DNA of 64,000 bases from Bradysia coprophila (taxonomy: Eukaryota; Arthropoda; Insecta; Diptera; Sciaridae), in the NCBI RefSeq assembly GCF_014529535.1, contig NW_023503592.1, forward strand, positions 1,363,248 to 1,427,247. Reading direction: 5' to 3'. A program made the translations under genes and the position numbers. Positions 53,301-63,290 of this stretch are shown in pieces. Position 1 is the stretch's first letter. Each line of letters begins with the position of its first letter. Under the pieces are notes generated by a model, which was not told the DNA's origin, searched no databases, and worked only from the letters and a program-made list of their open reading frames with translations.

Positions 53301-56300
53301 ACTTGTCACGCACACTCTAACACTTACAGTATAGTTAGCATAATTGAAGAGTCACAAAAAACAGGGCAATTCGTCCATCCCTTACCCAAGTCGAGAATAT
53401 GATGCTCAGACGTTTTTACAAATCTGTGCAAACGAGGTGATAGGAATTTCTGTTTGGTTAATTGATACTCTTGATAGAAGTGAACCCACGACCACTTTTT
53501 TAAGAATTCTTTTATATGGCTTATTTAACTGCATCTAGGTCGTGAGGGATGCTGGTGCAGGTACTGCAGGCAGTGTTGTTTAGTCAAAGATATCTTATGC
53601 CTCGTCTTATGCGCAAAGTGTACACAACATTCAATGACAGTATCTGGATGAGGAGACAAACACCAACTCTCATTACATTCTCAAGTCTTGATTGTCTTGT
53701 TGTGTTAGCTGAAGACGTTGAATGAAACGGAAATAAAAGGAGTTGAGAGCAAACATGGCTGGCTAGTTAGCTTAAATTTGATTTTTTCTTCTTTCAAATT
53801 CCAGAAAATCAACAAAATTTTTATAGAACGATCGCTCCAGAGTCCTTACTTGGAAGACCTACTGCGTCACGAATTGGAACACACGAAACAGAGTGCAATA
53901 TTTGATTCCCTGCTCTGGCTGAAAAGGTGACACCAATTTCAGATTATTCTCTAAGCTCGCATTCATGACATTTTGAAAACTTTTTAGAGCCTTAGAACTG
54001 ATTGAGGTGTTTTTCCGTAAGGTCGCCTACGACGAAACATTGCAGGAAAGACTGAAATACTATTTAAAGGAGGCATACGAAGTGACATTGAAACCATACC
54101 ATGGCATTATTGTACAGACAGCATTCTCGGTAAATTACTTTTTAAAACATTTGACCCACTGTATACATCAGTCTCTCAGGAAGGAATGGTTTTTCTTGAC
54201 GAAACTTTTTAGCGAAATGTAGGCACACAGTGCATTTAAAGTTTGAAGTCCTCCATTCGGTATTTGCATATATATCCTTGTGTACATATATTGAGGTAGG
54301 GGCAGGCGTCGGAAGTAAACTGCCAGCTTAAAACCGTTGTGACGATTCACTTGATAGCCCCGTCCAAACCCTCAAAAACTTAAAATTGTCATCGGGCGGA
54401 TGGTGCTTGGTGATGCAGTCGACGATGCTATTGGTCTGGGGCCGTATACACATGACGTCACGCCTTGAGTGGAGTAGGGGGTGTACCAGAAAACGTGACC
54501 GCTGTAACAAAATTCAGACCCTTATTGTGTGATGCAGGGGGAGGGGGTCAGAAAATCAATAAAATAAAAGAATTATAGCGGCACGAATGGAAGTTTGGAG
54601 AATTTATCTGACACACGACAAAAATATTATTTTTCCTTTAAATCTTAATATGGTTTCAAACGCGTTAATGAGACAGCAATTCGGTTTATTCATTATGAAC
54701 AGCACAACCACTTAATAAGAATTTTAATACGCACTTCAATAGAGGTAGACTATGCCAGGGCCTATTTTTGGAAAATTTCTTGGAATTTTTTTCCAAAATT
54801 TCCAAAAAATTGACAAAATTTTCCAAAAACTGAGAACGTCCGAAAACCGAATTTTTCCATCATTTCGAACGGTTTTGGCAATTCGTGAGCTCAGCCTTAC
54901 ACTGACAAAAAATATTTTTTCACATTACCTGTGACAGATAATCTTTTCAAAAAGATTACCTGCAGATGGTAATGTTACGAAAGTTAGCTGACGCAGGTAA
55001 TGTTATAGGAATAAATTATCTGTGACTGGTAACGTGCCCCAAAGCTTCCTGTAAGTAGGCTATCTGTGAAGCATTACCTGTGACAGATAATGTATCCGTC
55101 AAATGTTAGCTGTGACAGGTAATGTACATTATCTGTGGTGGGTAACCTACATAGCTGAGACTGGTAATGTTCTAGCTTATATTCACAATAAAACTATGAA
55201 ACGTTACGTACTGAATGGCTCAGTGATAACGCGCTAGACTCATGATCTGAGGGTCCCCGGATCGAATCCAGTGCGTGCATCTTTTTAGCCCCGTACGAAG
55301 TACGAAGGGGCTTATAGGATTACGATGCCGTGTGTAATTGATGGAATTCGAAGCAGACGGTAAGGGCAAAGTGTTTGCCTATGTTCATAGATGACGAATC
55401 CGCAATAAAAATTTGGGCCGTCTGTCCGTCTGTCCGTCTGTCCGTCACGTCGATATCTTGAGTAAATCAAATCCGATTTCAAAATTTTTTTTCCCTGAAA
55501 GATAGTCAAAATAGTGAGGCTAAGTTCGAAGATGGGCATATTCGGGTCGGCCCTTCGTGAGTTAGGGCCACCTAAGTGATTTAAGGTCTTTTGGTGATAT
55601 TTATGGCAAAATAAACGATGGAAATGTAAATGACACGGCAAATGATAGGTATTGTCAATACCAATCCAGGAAAAAAAAGTTTTTTAAAATCGGGTGAGTG
55701 GACCGTGAGTTAGGGCCTTAGAAGTGAAAAGCTACTAGGGCCCTATGTGTATTTTACATATAACTCGAGTAAATTTCATATGTTTTTCGTAATTTTTGTT
55801 TCATTTGAAAGATAATCGAACACCGAATAGAATGTTGTTGAAAAAAAAATTAAATTTGGGTCCTTGGACTAAGGCCGCTACTAGGGCCCTATGTGTATTT
55901 TACATATAACTCGAGCAAATTTCATCCGTTTTTCGTAATTTTTGTTTCATTTGGAAGGTAATCAAAGGCCGAATAGAATGTTGTTGAAAAAAAATTAAAT
56001 TTGGGTCCTCGGACTAAGGCCGCTACTAGGGCCCTATGTGTATTTTACATAGAACTCGAGTAAATTTCATTCGTTTTTCGTAATTTTTGTGTCATTTGGA
56101 AGGTAATCGAACGCCGAATAGAAAGTTGTTGAAAAAAAATTAAATTTGGGTCCTTGGACTAAGGCCACTATTAGGGCCCTATGTGTATTTTACATTGAAC
56201 TCGAGTAAATTTCATTCGTTTTTCGTAATTTTTGTGTCATTTGGAAGGTAATCAAAGGCCGAATAGAATGTTGTTGAAAAAAAATGAAATTTGGGTCCTC

Positions 56301-57980
56301 GGACTAAGGCCGCTACTAGGGCCCTATGTGTATTTTACATACAACTCGAGTAAATTTCATCCGTTTTTCGTAATTTTTGTTTCATTTGAAAGATAATCGA
56401 ACACCGAATAGAATGTTGTTGAAAAAAAAAATTAAATTTGGGTCCTTGGACTAAGGCCGTTACTAGGGCCCTATGTGTATTTTACATATAACTCGAGCAA
56501 ATTTCATCCGTTTTTCGTAATTTTTGTTTCATTTGGAAGGTAATCAAAGGCCGAATAGAATGTTGTTGAAAAAAAAAAAAATTTGGGTCCTCGGACTAAG
56601 GCCGCTACTAGGGCCCTATGTGTATTTTACATATAACTCGAGCAAATTTCATACGTTTTTCGTATTTTTTGTTTCATTTGGAAGGTAATCAAAGGCCGAA
56701 TAGAATGTAGTTGAAAAAAAAAATTTGGATCCTCGGACTGAGGCCGATACTAGGCCTATGTGTATTTATACTCAATAAATTAAAATTTTAGGGCTATTTG
56801 AAAGTTTTGTTTTATTTGAAAGGAACGTCGTACGGGGCTTCGTAATTGCGCTATGCGCAATTTCTAAGATGTACACATTACATAATAATTTTACTTTAAC
56901 TACTTTAACCGGCGCATAGGCTTACGGTCAAAGTAGGGTGACAGACGCACTAGGGTCACGTACGCAATAGATATACGGGTTTGTACGGGGCTCAGTCGCA
57001 GCAAACGCTCCGACTGTTCTGATGGCTCGTTTTATTTGCAAATTAACTGTCGAAGTTAAGCTTTTACATTACCAGTCACAGCTAATTTTATACAAGATTA
57101 CCTGTCACAGATAATGTTATGAAAATACATTACCTGGGGACGTAGATTACCTGTGACCGCTGTTTATTTTTCTGTCAGTGTGTGTTTTAGCCGGCTCTCA
57201 ATTATTTTGTTTGATTATTGACGCTCTTATATATCAAATTAATCATGCTCGACTTTATTTGGAAGCTGATAGTGTCAAGAATCAAACAAAATAAATGAGT
57301 GTCAGCTAACACGAAAGACTGAGTTCAGGAGTTGCCAAAAACTGTTCGAAATGGTGGTTTTTGGGCGTTCGCAGTTTTTGGAAATTTTTGGCAATTTTTT
57401 GGAAATTTTGGAAAAAAAATTCCAAAAATAGGCCCTGGACTACGTATTTCACTCTGTTTCAAACAATGGAAACTCCTCCCACCTGTCATTGTTGAAAAGT
57501 AACCGAAAACCTAAACGGCGTAAGTGCAATTACAGCACGAAGCCCACACCACTCCGTTTACTCCCCGTTCATGCTACAACGATAAATTGAGAGAATTCAA
57601 TTCAAAACTAGCACAAAATCCCATCCACAGAGCAGTGATGTGAGCATTTCACATTTCTCTGGTTTTGTCGGCGGTTCTGTAGCGAAACAATGTGGGGTGG
57701 GGCTTATATTTAAAATGTGAGCCAATGTGCGGGACTGATAAACATTTGACACCTCTGCGTTAAATCATCACACAACGCTTTCACTAATGTCCAGTTTTGC
57801 AATTACTTTCAGGTGGTCTACCGATTTATTTCCGATCGATCTGTACTGATCGGTAAAGATGATGAAAATTTGAAAGACTTGAAGACGTTCTTGGATCCAT
57901 TTCGAGCGCATTTGGACGGAATAAATGCATTTTATTCGAAGCATAATTTAGACCATCAATATAAGATCAACAGCATTTGA
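50390..57980 (+). CDS. glycolipid transfer protein (GLTP), five exons
   Basis: Exons 50390-50513, 50590-50645, 53805-53926, 53988-54129 and 57813-57980 join in frame at GT-AG sites to a 203-residue protein; human GLTP has 209. The residues that bind the sugar-amide headgroup in GLTP are all present: Asp54, Asn58 and Lys61 in DMGGNIEK, Trp98 in LLWLKR and His139 in YHGIIVQ. The family moves glycosphingolipids between membranes in the cytosol as a single all-helical domain (family knowledge). An AATAAA lies at 57994-57999, 14 bases past the stop. Introns 2 (3.2 kb) and 4 (3.7 kb) are swollen by repeats, while introns 1 and 3 are 76 and 61 bp. The gene faces the TMEM17-like gene tail to tail. 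The next best alternative, a ceramide-1-phosphate transfer protein, fits the length and motifs less well. Confidence 0.93.
51594..52144. repeat. foldback element in GLTP intron 2
   Basis: Arms of about 150 bp (ATTCGATTCGTTGAACTGTT and its complement; shared ACGGTCTGTCAAAAGTTGG) flank a loop of about 250 bp. A smaller foldback at about 51370-51470 (ATTTCATATAAA arms) precedes it. Elsewhere in this intron are AT-rich sequence, the GTGGACTTGCGTCACGCCCG repeat at 53187 and GC-rich text at 52690-52830. Confidence 0.8.
55207..55275 (+). tRNA. degenerate tRNA-Met(CAT)-like sequence
   Basis: A seven-pair acceptor stem (CGTACTG with CAGTGCG) encloses an A-box-like TGGCTCAGTGAT, an anticodon loop CTCATGA (CAT at 55241-55243) and a B-box-like GGATCGAATCC. 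The D and T stems are imperfect. A T-run follows at 55282, but it belongs to the adjacent element. This is most likely a tRNA pseudogene or the head of a SINE and not a working tRNA. Confidence 0.4.
55282..57023. mobile_element. innermost element: full-length CCCCGTACGAAG-family copy
   Basis: The fullest copy in the window. The left end is TTTTTAGCCCCGTACGAAG followed by its partial palindrome GTACGAAGGGGCTTATAGG. A GTCTGTCCGTCTGTCCGTC run follows at about 55422. The core is seven monomers of about 144 bp (55735-56760). The right end has GTCGTACGGGGCTTCG, TTGCGCTATGCGCAA, GTTTGTACGGGGCTCAG and a terminal CGCTCCGACTGTTCTGAT. There is no open frame with a domain, so any transposase must act in trans. 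No target duplication was recognised. Confidence 0.85.
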
Positions 57981-58599
57981 ATGTGAATGAGATAATAAAT
58001 TTAATTAAAAAGTTAAACGTACCAATAAATGAGTTATATTTCCTTACAAAATAACTGGTATCGCCTTGGCCTACGCATTCTAGGCGCAGACTTAGACCCA
58101 CAACTTAGAGATTTTTTTTTACAAAAAGTGTTGACACCTTTCATCTTCATTAATTTATTTAACTACCGTGAATGTACCTTGCCATGGAATTTTAGGCGTT
58201 ATCATTTCAATACTTCCCAGAAGTATAGCGAGAAACCCAACAAAATCCTCAGAAGGACTGTTACTTCTTGCCCTGCAAAAATAATGGACAGTGGAATTTC
58301 AGGAACCCACCTGCCACCATCTCGATGATCCTAAAAGTCCAAAATAAAAACCAAAAAAACGTGAAAATTCCTTCAATTCTTGCGCTTGATAGATGATAGA
58401 CCAAGGAATTTTAGGAACCAACCTACCATCTCACCTCAATTATCGCAAAAGTCCAGAAACCCCAAAAAAACGTGAAAAATTTCTGAAAATTCTAGAATTT
58501 TCGCCGTGCGAGAAGTAAGCTGGATTCCTGAGACATTCTTCCTCATTTGGTGAGGTGAATTCGATTCCGTTCAAACTTACCAGTCACAACAAAATATGA
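57981..58599. other. 3' flank of the GLTP gene
   Basis: Contains two diverged copies of a segment around GGAATTT(C/T)AGGAACC(C/A)ACCT (58290-58320 and 58400-58425). Otherwise there is no gene. Confidence 0.5.
57994..57999 (+). promoter_or_regulatory. poly(A) signal of the GLTP gene
   Basis: AATAAA 14 bases past the TGA at 57978-57980; a second one lies at 58024-58029. Confidence 0.7.
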
Positions 58600-58705
58600 T
58601 GATGGCAACATTACAAAAATGAATTCACCTGAAAGTCGCGATCTGTAATTTCTCTGATCCTCTGAGGGTTTACATTATCTTCAGAGTTTATATACTTTGC
58701 ATTCG
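58600..58705. mobile_element. half copy of the 31158-31453 MITE, inverted
   Basis: The reverse complement starts CAAAGTATATAAACTCTGAA and continues through CAGAGAAATTA and TTTCAGGTGAATTCAT, matching the left half of the 296-bp element. The other half is missing. Confidence 0.75.
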
Positions 58706-58750
58706 TCCGAAATCTGGGTATTTAATTTTTGGGCTCAACTTCTCTGTATG

Positions 58751-59298
58751 CACTGACAGAAAATTGAACAGCCGGTCACAGGTAATGTGCGCCTGCAGGT
58801 AAATATTTTCCAAGGATATTTGGGGAGGAGGTCACGCAAAGAATTCATCTCCTATGAAGCTGTCAAATTTAAGAATCCACATACTACGAAAATGTATTAA
58901 ACTGTCAAATTTTGTGAATGCCACCCGCGTATCTGTATCTGCATGACCTCCCCAAGTATGCAGCTTTGGTATTTTCGACACATTATCTGTTGTGACATCC
59001 GATAATGTTTCAAACCAAAAAAACAATCTTACATTCGCTGGGCTCGGTCCGTATAGACCCTCCAAAGCTTTATAGTGAATACAAGCTTAACATAACCCGT
59101 CAGAGCCTTTAATGTAACGCACGTTATCTGCCACAGGTAATTTTTGACAGATTGGCTATGTCTACTTACAGAAAAATTTGGGGTAAGTTACTGCTCACAG
59201 ATGATTTATTTCTGAAACATCAACTGTGTCAGGTAACTTTTCTTAACATTACCATATTATCTGCCGCAGGTAATGTGAAAAAATATTTTTTGTCAGTG
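58751..59298. mobile_element. 548-bp CACTGACA-family element
   Basis: Ends CACTGACAGAAAATT and, at the right, TTTTTTGTCAGTG are inverted. GGTAATGT/ATTATCTG palindromic units sit just inside both ends. It is a short relative of the 54900-57180 element. The interior has no domain. Confidence 0.75.
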
Positions 59299-59560
59299 TA
59301 GCGCACTTTATGAATGGCCCCTAAGATAAGGTGTAAAAAATGAACATGCGGGTGCGGGGTTTCAGGTAGAATTAATTATTAATTTTTAAGAGTCAGTTTG
59401 GTTTGGATGTAGACTATAGATTCCCTATATCGTGTACTGACTCAGTACTACTGAGGTATTGAAAATAGTCTCCCCTAAAGGTAACCAGTAATTACTGGTT
59501 GAATGTTTAAACGCACAGTACAGTACAGTGTTCATATTTAGTTATTGTTTTTAAATTTAT

Positions 59561-59566
59561 TTTATT
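59561..59566 (-). promoter_or_regulatory. poly(A) signal of the TMEM17-like gene
   Basis: AATAAA on the minus strand, starting three bases beyond the TGA (59572-59570). It is unusually close to the stop; a functional 3' UTR would be very short unless a later signal is used. Confidence 0.55.
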
Positions 59567-59569
59567 GAA

Positions 59570-60832
59570 TCAACTCCCCGTCGACGTCATTGTAGCATTT
59601 TGTTGTCTGATTAACATTTCCATTCGAAATTGTTTGGCGCGAGTCTTCGAATAAACTCGAATTACGTAAAATCCAATGATCATTTGTAATAGTAGAAGAG
59701 TCATCGCAATCGATTGTACAATTAATGATCCGGTACGGTATGCTGTGTGCTCGGCAAGTAGCAAATAACATTGGATTGGCAATCGAACGAAAGATGTTGA
59801 TATTAAGAAGGCGGCGAGGTCCGGTATCTGTTTGAAAAATGTTGGTAGAGCTTAGGAAATAAAAGTAAAAATCAAACAATTGAGAACAGGTGCAGTGCTT
59901 TGTGGAAGTATACCGCCACGGTGACGCCACCCGTAATTATTTTTCTACATAAAGTCACTTTAAAGGTGACTACTCATCAATGATATCGCTTTTTTTGGAT
60001 TATATAAAACGATTCCGAGGAATTTAGAAGTGCTTTGTCAATCAAAGGCTATACTGCCGTAAATATTTGTGAAGAATATTCAATAGCCTTCAAAATAGCA
60101 CTGTTTCCAACATATCTTTGAACCGACTCGACCGATTTTTCCCATTTTCATCTGAGATCTCACAGTTCAAAAATTTCAAAATCGGTTTTCGTGTACCCGG
60201 ATGGACGGACAGAGAGACGGACAATTTTTTTTTTAAGAATTCGGTATCCATAACCACAGTCACACATATCACCACATATCACGGCGGTGCAATAAGCCAA
60301 GCCCCCAGTACTTCATATGCCCAAACTTTAGTGGCAAATCAACAAAAAGCAACGATCTAAGGTTCGTCATAAGGTGGCTCTACGTATAATACGCATTGAT
60401 CTCACTTGCTCTCGTAAATTTCCAGAGTATCCAAAGTACAAGCGACTGATTTCGGTAGGTATACCAATGGTAATTGCTGTAATCGTCAATATCTCTTCAA
60501 TCGGTGATACTATAAATTGCTGAGAATAGAATGTAATCCGTTGTAATGTTATGAGTGTTGAGAACAGTGCTATGTGTAATAAACGAAGCAATTTCACCTT
60601 TGAGATATGATAATAATATATGGACGAAACTATCCATATGGGTGCGAAATAAGCGTTCAAGTAGAGTGAAATCTGGAGCCAAATGTTTGTACGAACTTTT
60701 TGAACTGCAAATATAAATTTGAATTTTTGATTGTCGGCAGTGAATTCGTTCGAATTGCGATTTAAAAACAACAAACTTACTTTCCATTTTAGCAGGACGA
60801 ACTATAAGTGTTTCCATTCGTATCGATTGCAT
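59570..60832 (-). CDS. TMEM17-family transition-zone protein, four exons
   Basis: Minus-strand exons 60832-60781, 60704-60598, 60519-60406 and 59827-59570 join in frame at GT-AG sites to a 176-residue protein; human TMEM17 has 198. Four membrane segments are at about 26-48, 55-75, 95-115 and 124-147. The loop after the second carries RLYFGYSGNLREQIPDL, the most conserved stretch of the family (RLYLGYVGNL in human TMEM17). TMEM17 belongs to the MKS/B9 module of the ciliary transition zone (family knowledge); in an insect, expression would be expected in ciliated sensory neurons and sperm. AATAAA (plus-strand TTTATT, 59561-59566) is only a few bases past the stop. Intron 3 (578 bp) holds a GACGGACAGAGAGACGG repeat. 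The start ATG at 60832 is followed by a second in-frame ATG five codons on. Confidence 0.9.
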
Positions 60833-60929
60833 TTTGTTTGGTTGCGTCGTTATAGCAACACTAAAACACACAAAGTGATAATATCATTCGGTATATTCGG
60901 TATATGTTATAGTTCTCTTATGTTTAGGG

Positions 60930-61100
60930 GACTATGCACTTTCAGACCGGTACGAAGTACTGAGGTCTTATAGGTTTGAGGATGGCTTGGGTGGATTACA
61001 CAAGGTGAAGTTACTATTGAGCGACAGTTTTTTTTTGTGCACAATTTGTATCTTTTACTATCGAATTTCATACTCAATAGTTTAACTCCAGCAACGCACA
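60930..61100. repeat. CCGGTACGAAGTAC module next to the RTE copy
   Basis: GACCGGTACGAAGTACTGAG at about 60945 and CTTATAGG after it form a variant of the palindromic terminal module. The segment to 61100 has no recognised content. Confidence 0.6.
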
Positions 61101-62131
61101 AAGTGGAAACATGGTCGATATTGGACGCATTAGACGAATGTAGAGTAGACTCAAGGTACTCCAACACAATTCGATATGTGTAGAAAAATGCTACTTCATG
61201 TATAAAACTTCATAAGAGCACGGGGAAATTCAGAATTGGCCGAGGTCTAAGGCAGGGTGACACCATTTCACCGAAATTATTCACGGCGATTCTGCAGAGT
61301 GTTTTTAGGAAGTTAAACTGGAGTAAAATGGGAATAAAGATAAATGGAGAGTACCTGAGCAATCTCCGCTTCGCTGATGACATTGTACCGATAGCAGCGA
61401 ATCTAGGTCAGGCTCAGCTTATGCTACAACAGTTAAGTGAAGAGGCAAGCAAAGTTGGCCTCAAGATGAACTTATCGAAAACAAAAGTCATGACCAACAT
61501 CGGGGACGATAGAGAAATCAAAATTGGCGACACTGTCATTGAACGAGTCGACAGCTATGTATATCTAGGACATAAACTGAAATTATTTCTGGACAACCAA
61601 ACTGCAGAAATAAGACGTAGGATTGGTCTCGCATGGGCAGCGTTTGGAAAACTCAGACTAATTTTCAAAAGCAAAATGAATAATAGTCTGAAACGCAAAG
61701 TTTTCGACACTTGTGTCCTTCCAGTGCTCACGTATGGAGCGGAAACGTTAACTTTAACGAAAGCATCCGAAGATAAATTGAGAGTGACACAAAGAGCCAT
61801 GGAACGGAGTATGCTTGGAATAACAGTCAGAGACAGAATGACGAATCAATGGATTCGACAACAAACCAGGGTCGTTGATGTAATGGAAAGAATAGCATCT
61901 CTGAAATGGAGCTGGGCGGGACATATTGCAAGGAGGACAGACGAACGTTGGACCAAAAAGATCATGAACTGGCGACCATATAAAAGACGAGCTATAGGTA
62001 GACCACCAGAGAGATGGACAAACGGTATTAAGAATATTGCAGGTACAAACTGGCAGCAAATGGCAATGGATCGTACGAAATGGAAAGAAGTTGGAGAGGC
62101 CTACATCCAGCAGTGGATAGAAACAGGCTGA
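61101..62131 (+). pseudogene. RTE-like reverse transcriptase, 5'-truncated, one stop
   Basis: Homology to the 41100-42475 copy starts at VETWSILDAL (61101) and runs to the normal end (YIQQWIETG, stop 62131). A TAG replaces a Tyr codon near 61181 (YV-stop-KNA). Downstream, RFADDIVPI and the C-terminal region are intact over 267 codons from 61328. DNA identity with the minus-strand copy is very high by eye, so both derive from a recently active source. Confidence 0.9.
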
Positions 62132-62139
62132 AACAGGCT

Positions 62140-62597
62140 AAATTTTGCCTTGCAGACGTGTTTCAATTGTGAAAAATATTCGTGAAAATGAAACAATATT
62201 ATAAATATGAAAACACATTTTTGTGAAGAAAGGTTCAAATTAATCGTTCGTCCATTTTTTGTTGTATTCCATCTCTTGAATCCTGAGAATTATGTTCCTA
62301 AACATGTCCAATTTTTCGCGCAATTTTGGTTCTTGTCCAAAGCTAAACCCTTGTACGCTCTTAACTTGCACCGAGAAACAAACTTCAACTTTTCATATTT
62401 TTCATTGTATTTCATTTAAGATCTTTCTTAAAAAATTATGCGGCTAGCCGACTCACTCGGCTCAGTCGAGGTAAATTGTGCTTCAGCCAGTCGCCGCTGA
62501 CTCACAAACACTCGGCCAGTCGCCGCCGACTAAAACAGGGTCGGCGCACACCTCTAGTCACAATTTGCAGATGATTCGTTCTTTTCTTTAAATCTTG
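62140..62597. other. no gene seen
   Basis: GC-richer text at 62440-62555 (CTCGGCCAGTCGCCGCCGAC) is a diverged dispersed repeat, possibly related to 52690-52830. No exon was found. Confidence 0.45.
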
Positions 62598-62599
62598 AT

Positions 62600-63290
62600 A
62601 CTTTTTAGCCCCGTACGAAGTACAAAGGGGCTTATAGGATTATGATGCCGTGTGTAATTGATGGAATTCGAAGCAGACGGTAAGAGCAAAATGTTTGCCT
62701 ATGTTCATAGATGACAAATCCACAATAAAAATTTTGTCTGTCTGTCTGTCACGTCGATAGCTTGAAATCCGATTTCTTTCCCCAGAAAGATAGTCCAAAT
62801 AGTGAGGTTAGGTTCGAAGATGGTCATATTCGGGTCGGCCCTTCGTGAGTTAGGGCCACTTAAGTGATTTAAGGTCTTTTGGTGATATTTAGGGCAAAAT
62901 AAACGATGGAAATGTAAATGACACGGCAAATGATAGGTATTGTCAATATCAATCCAGGAAAAAATAAAGGAAAAAGTTTTTTTTAATCGGGTGAGTCGAC
63001 CGTGAGTTAGGGCCTTAGAAGTGAAAGGCTACTCGGCCCTATGTGTATTTTACATATATCTCGAGTAAATTTCATTCGTTTTTCGTAATTTTTGCTTGAT
63101 TTGGCAGGTAACCGAAGGCCGAATAGAATGTTGTTTAAATTGTTTATCAGAACAGTCGGAGCGTTTGCTGCGACTGAGCCCCGTACGAACCCGTTTATCT
63201 ATTACGTACGTGAGCCTATTGCGCCCGTAAATGTAGTTAAAGTAAAATTATTATGAAGTGTGTACATCTTAGAAATTGCGTATAGCTACC
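62600..63290. mobile_element. CCCCGTACGAAG-family element with inverted right end
   Basis: The left end (TTTTTAGCCCCGTACGAAG, GTCTGTCTGTCTGTC) and first part of one 144-bp monomer match 55282-55800 closely up to about 63135. It then continues with the right end in reverse orientation: ATCAGAACAGTCGGAGCG, GAGCCCCGTACGAACCCG, ending TTAGAAATTGCG. So the array is collapsed and the right end flipped. Confidence 0.8.

Larger units (their letters stand above)
54900..57180. mobile_element. middle element with CACTGACA ends and palindromic 20-bp repeats
   Basis: Left end CACTGACAAAAAATATTTTT, right end reading TTTTTCTGTCAGTG. Inside each end is a cluster of about eight degenerate 18-20 bp units around ATTACCTGTGACAGATAATG (54925-55170 and 57055-57155). 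A shorter relative without the large insertion lies at 58751-59298. The target duplication is not clear. Confidence 0.75.
54756..57437. mobile_element. outer TIR element in GLTP intron 4 (hAT-like ends)
   Basis: Ends are CAGGGCCTATTTTTGGAA, inverted at the right (TTCCAAAAATAGGCCCTG), with homology extending about 50 bp. The flanking octamers GACTATGC and GACTACGT match at six of eight positions, consistent with an aged 8-bp duplication. The interior contains a second element. hAT membership is an inference. Confidence 0.7.
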
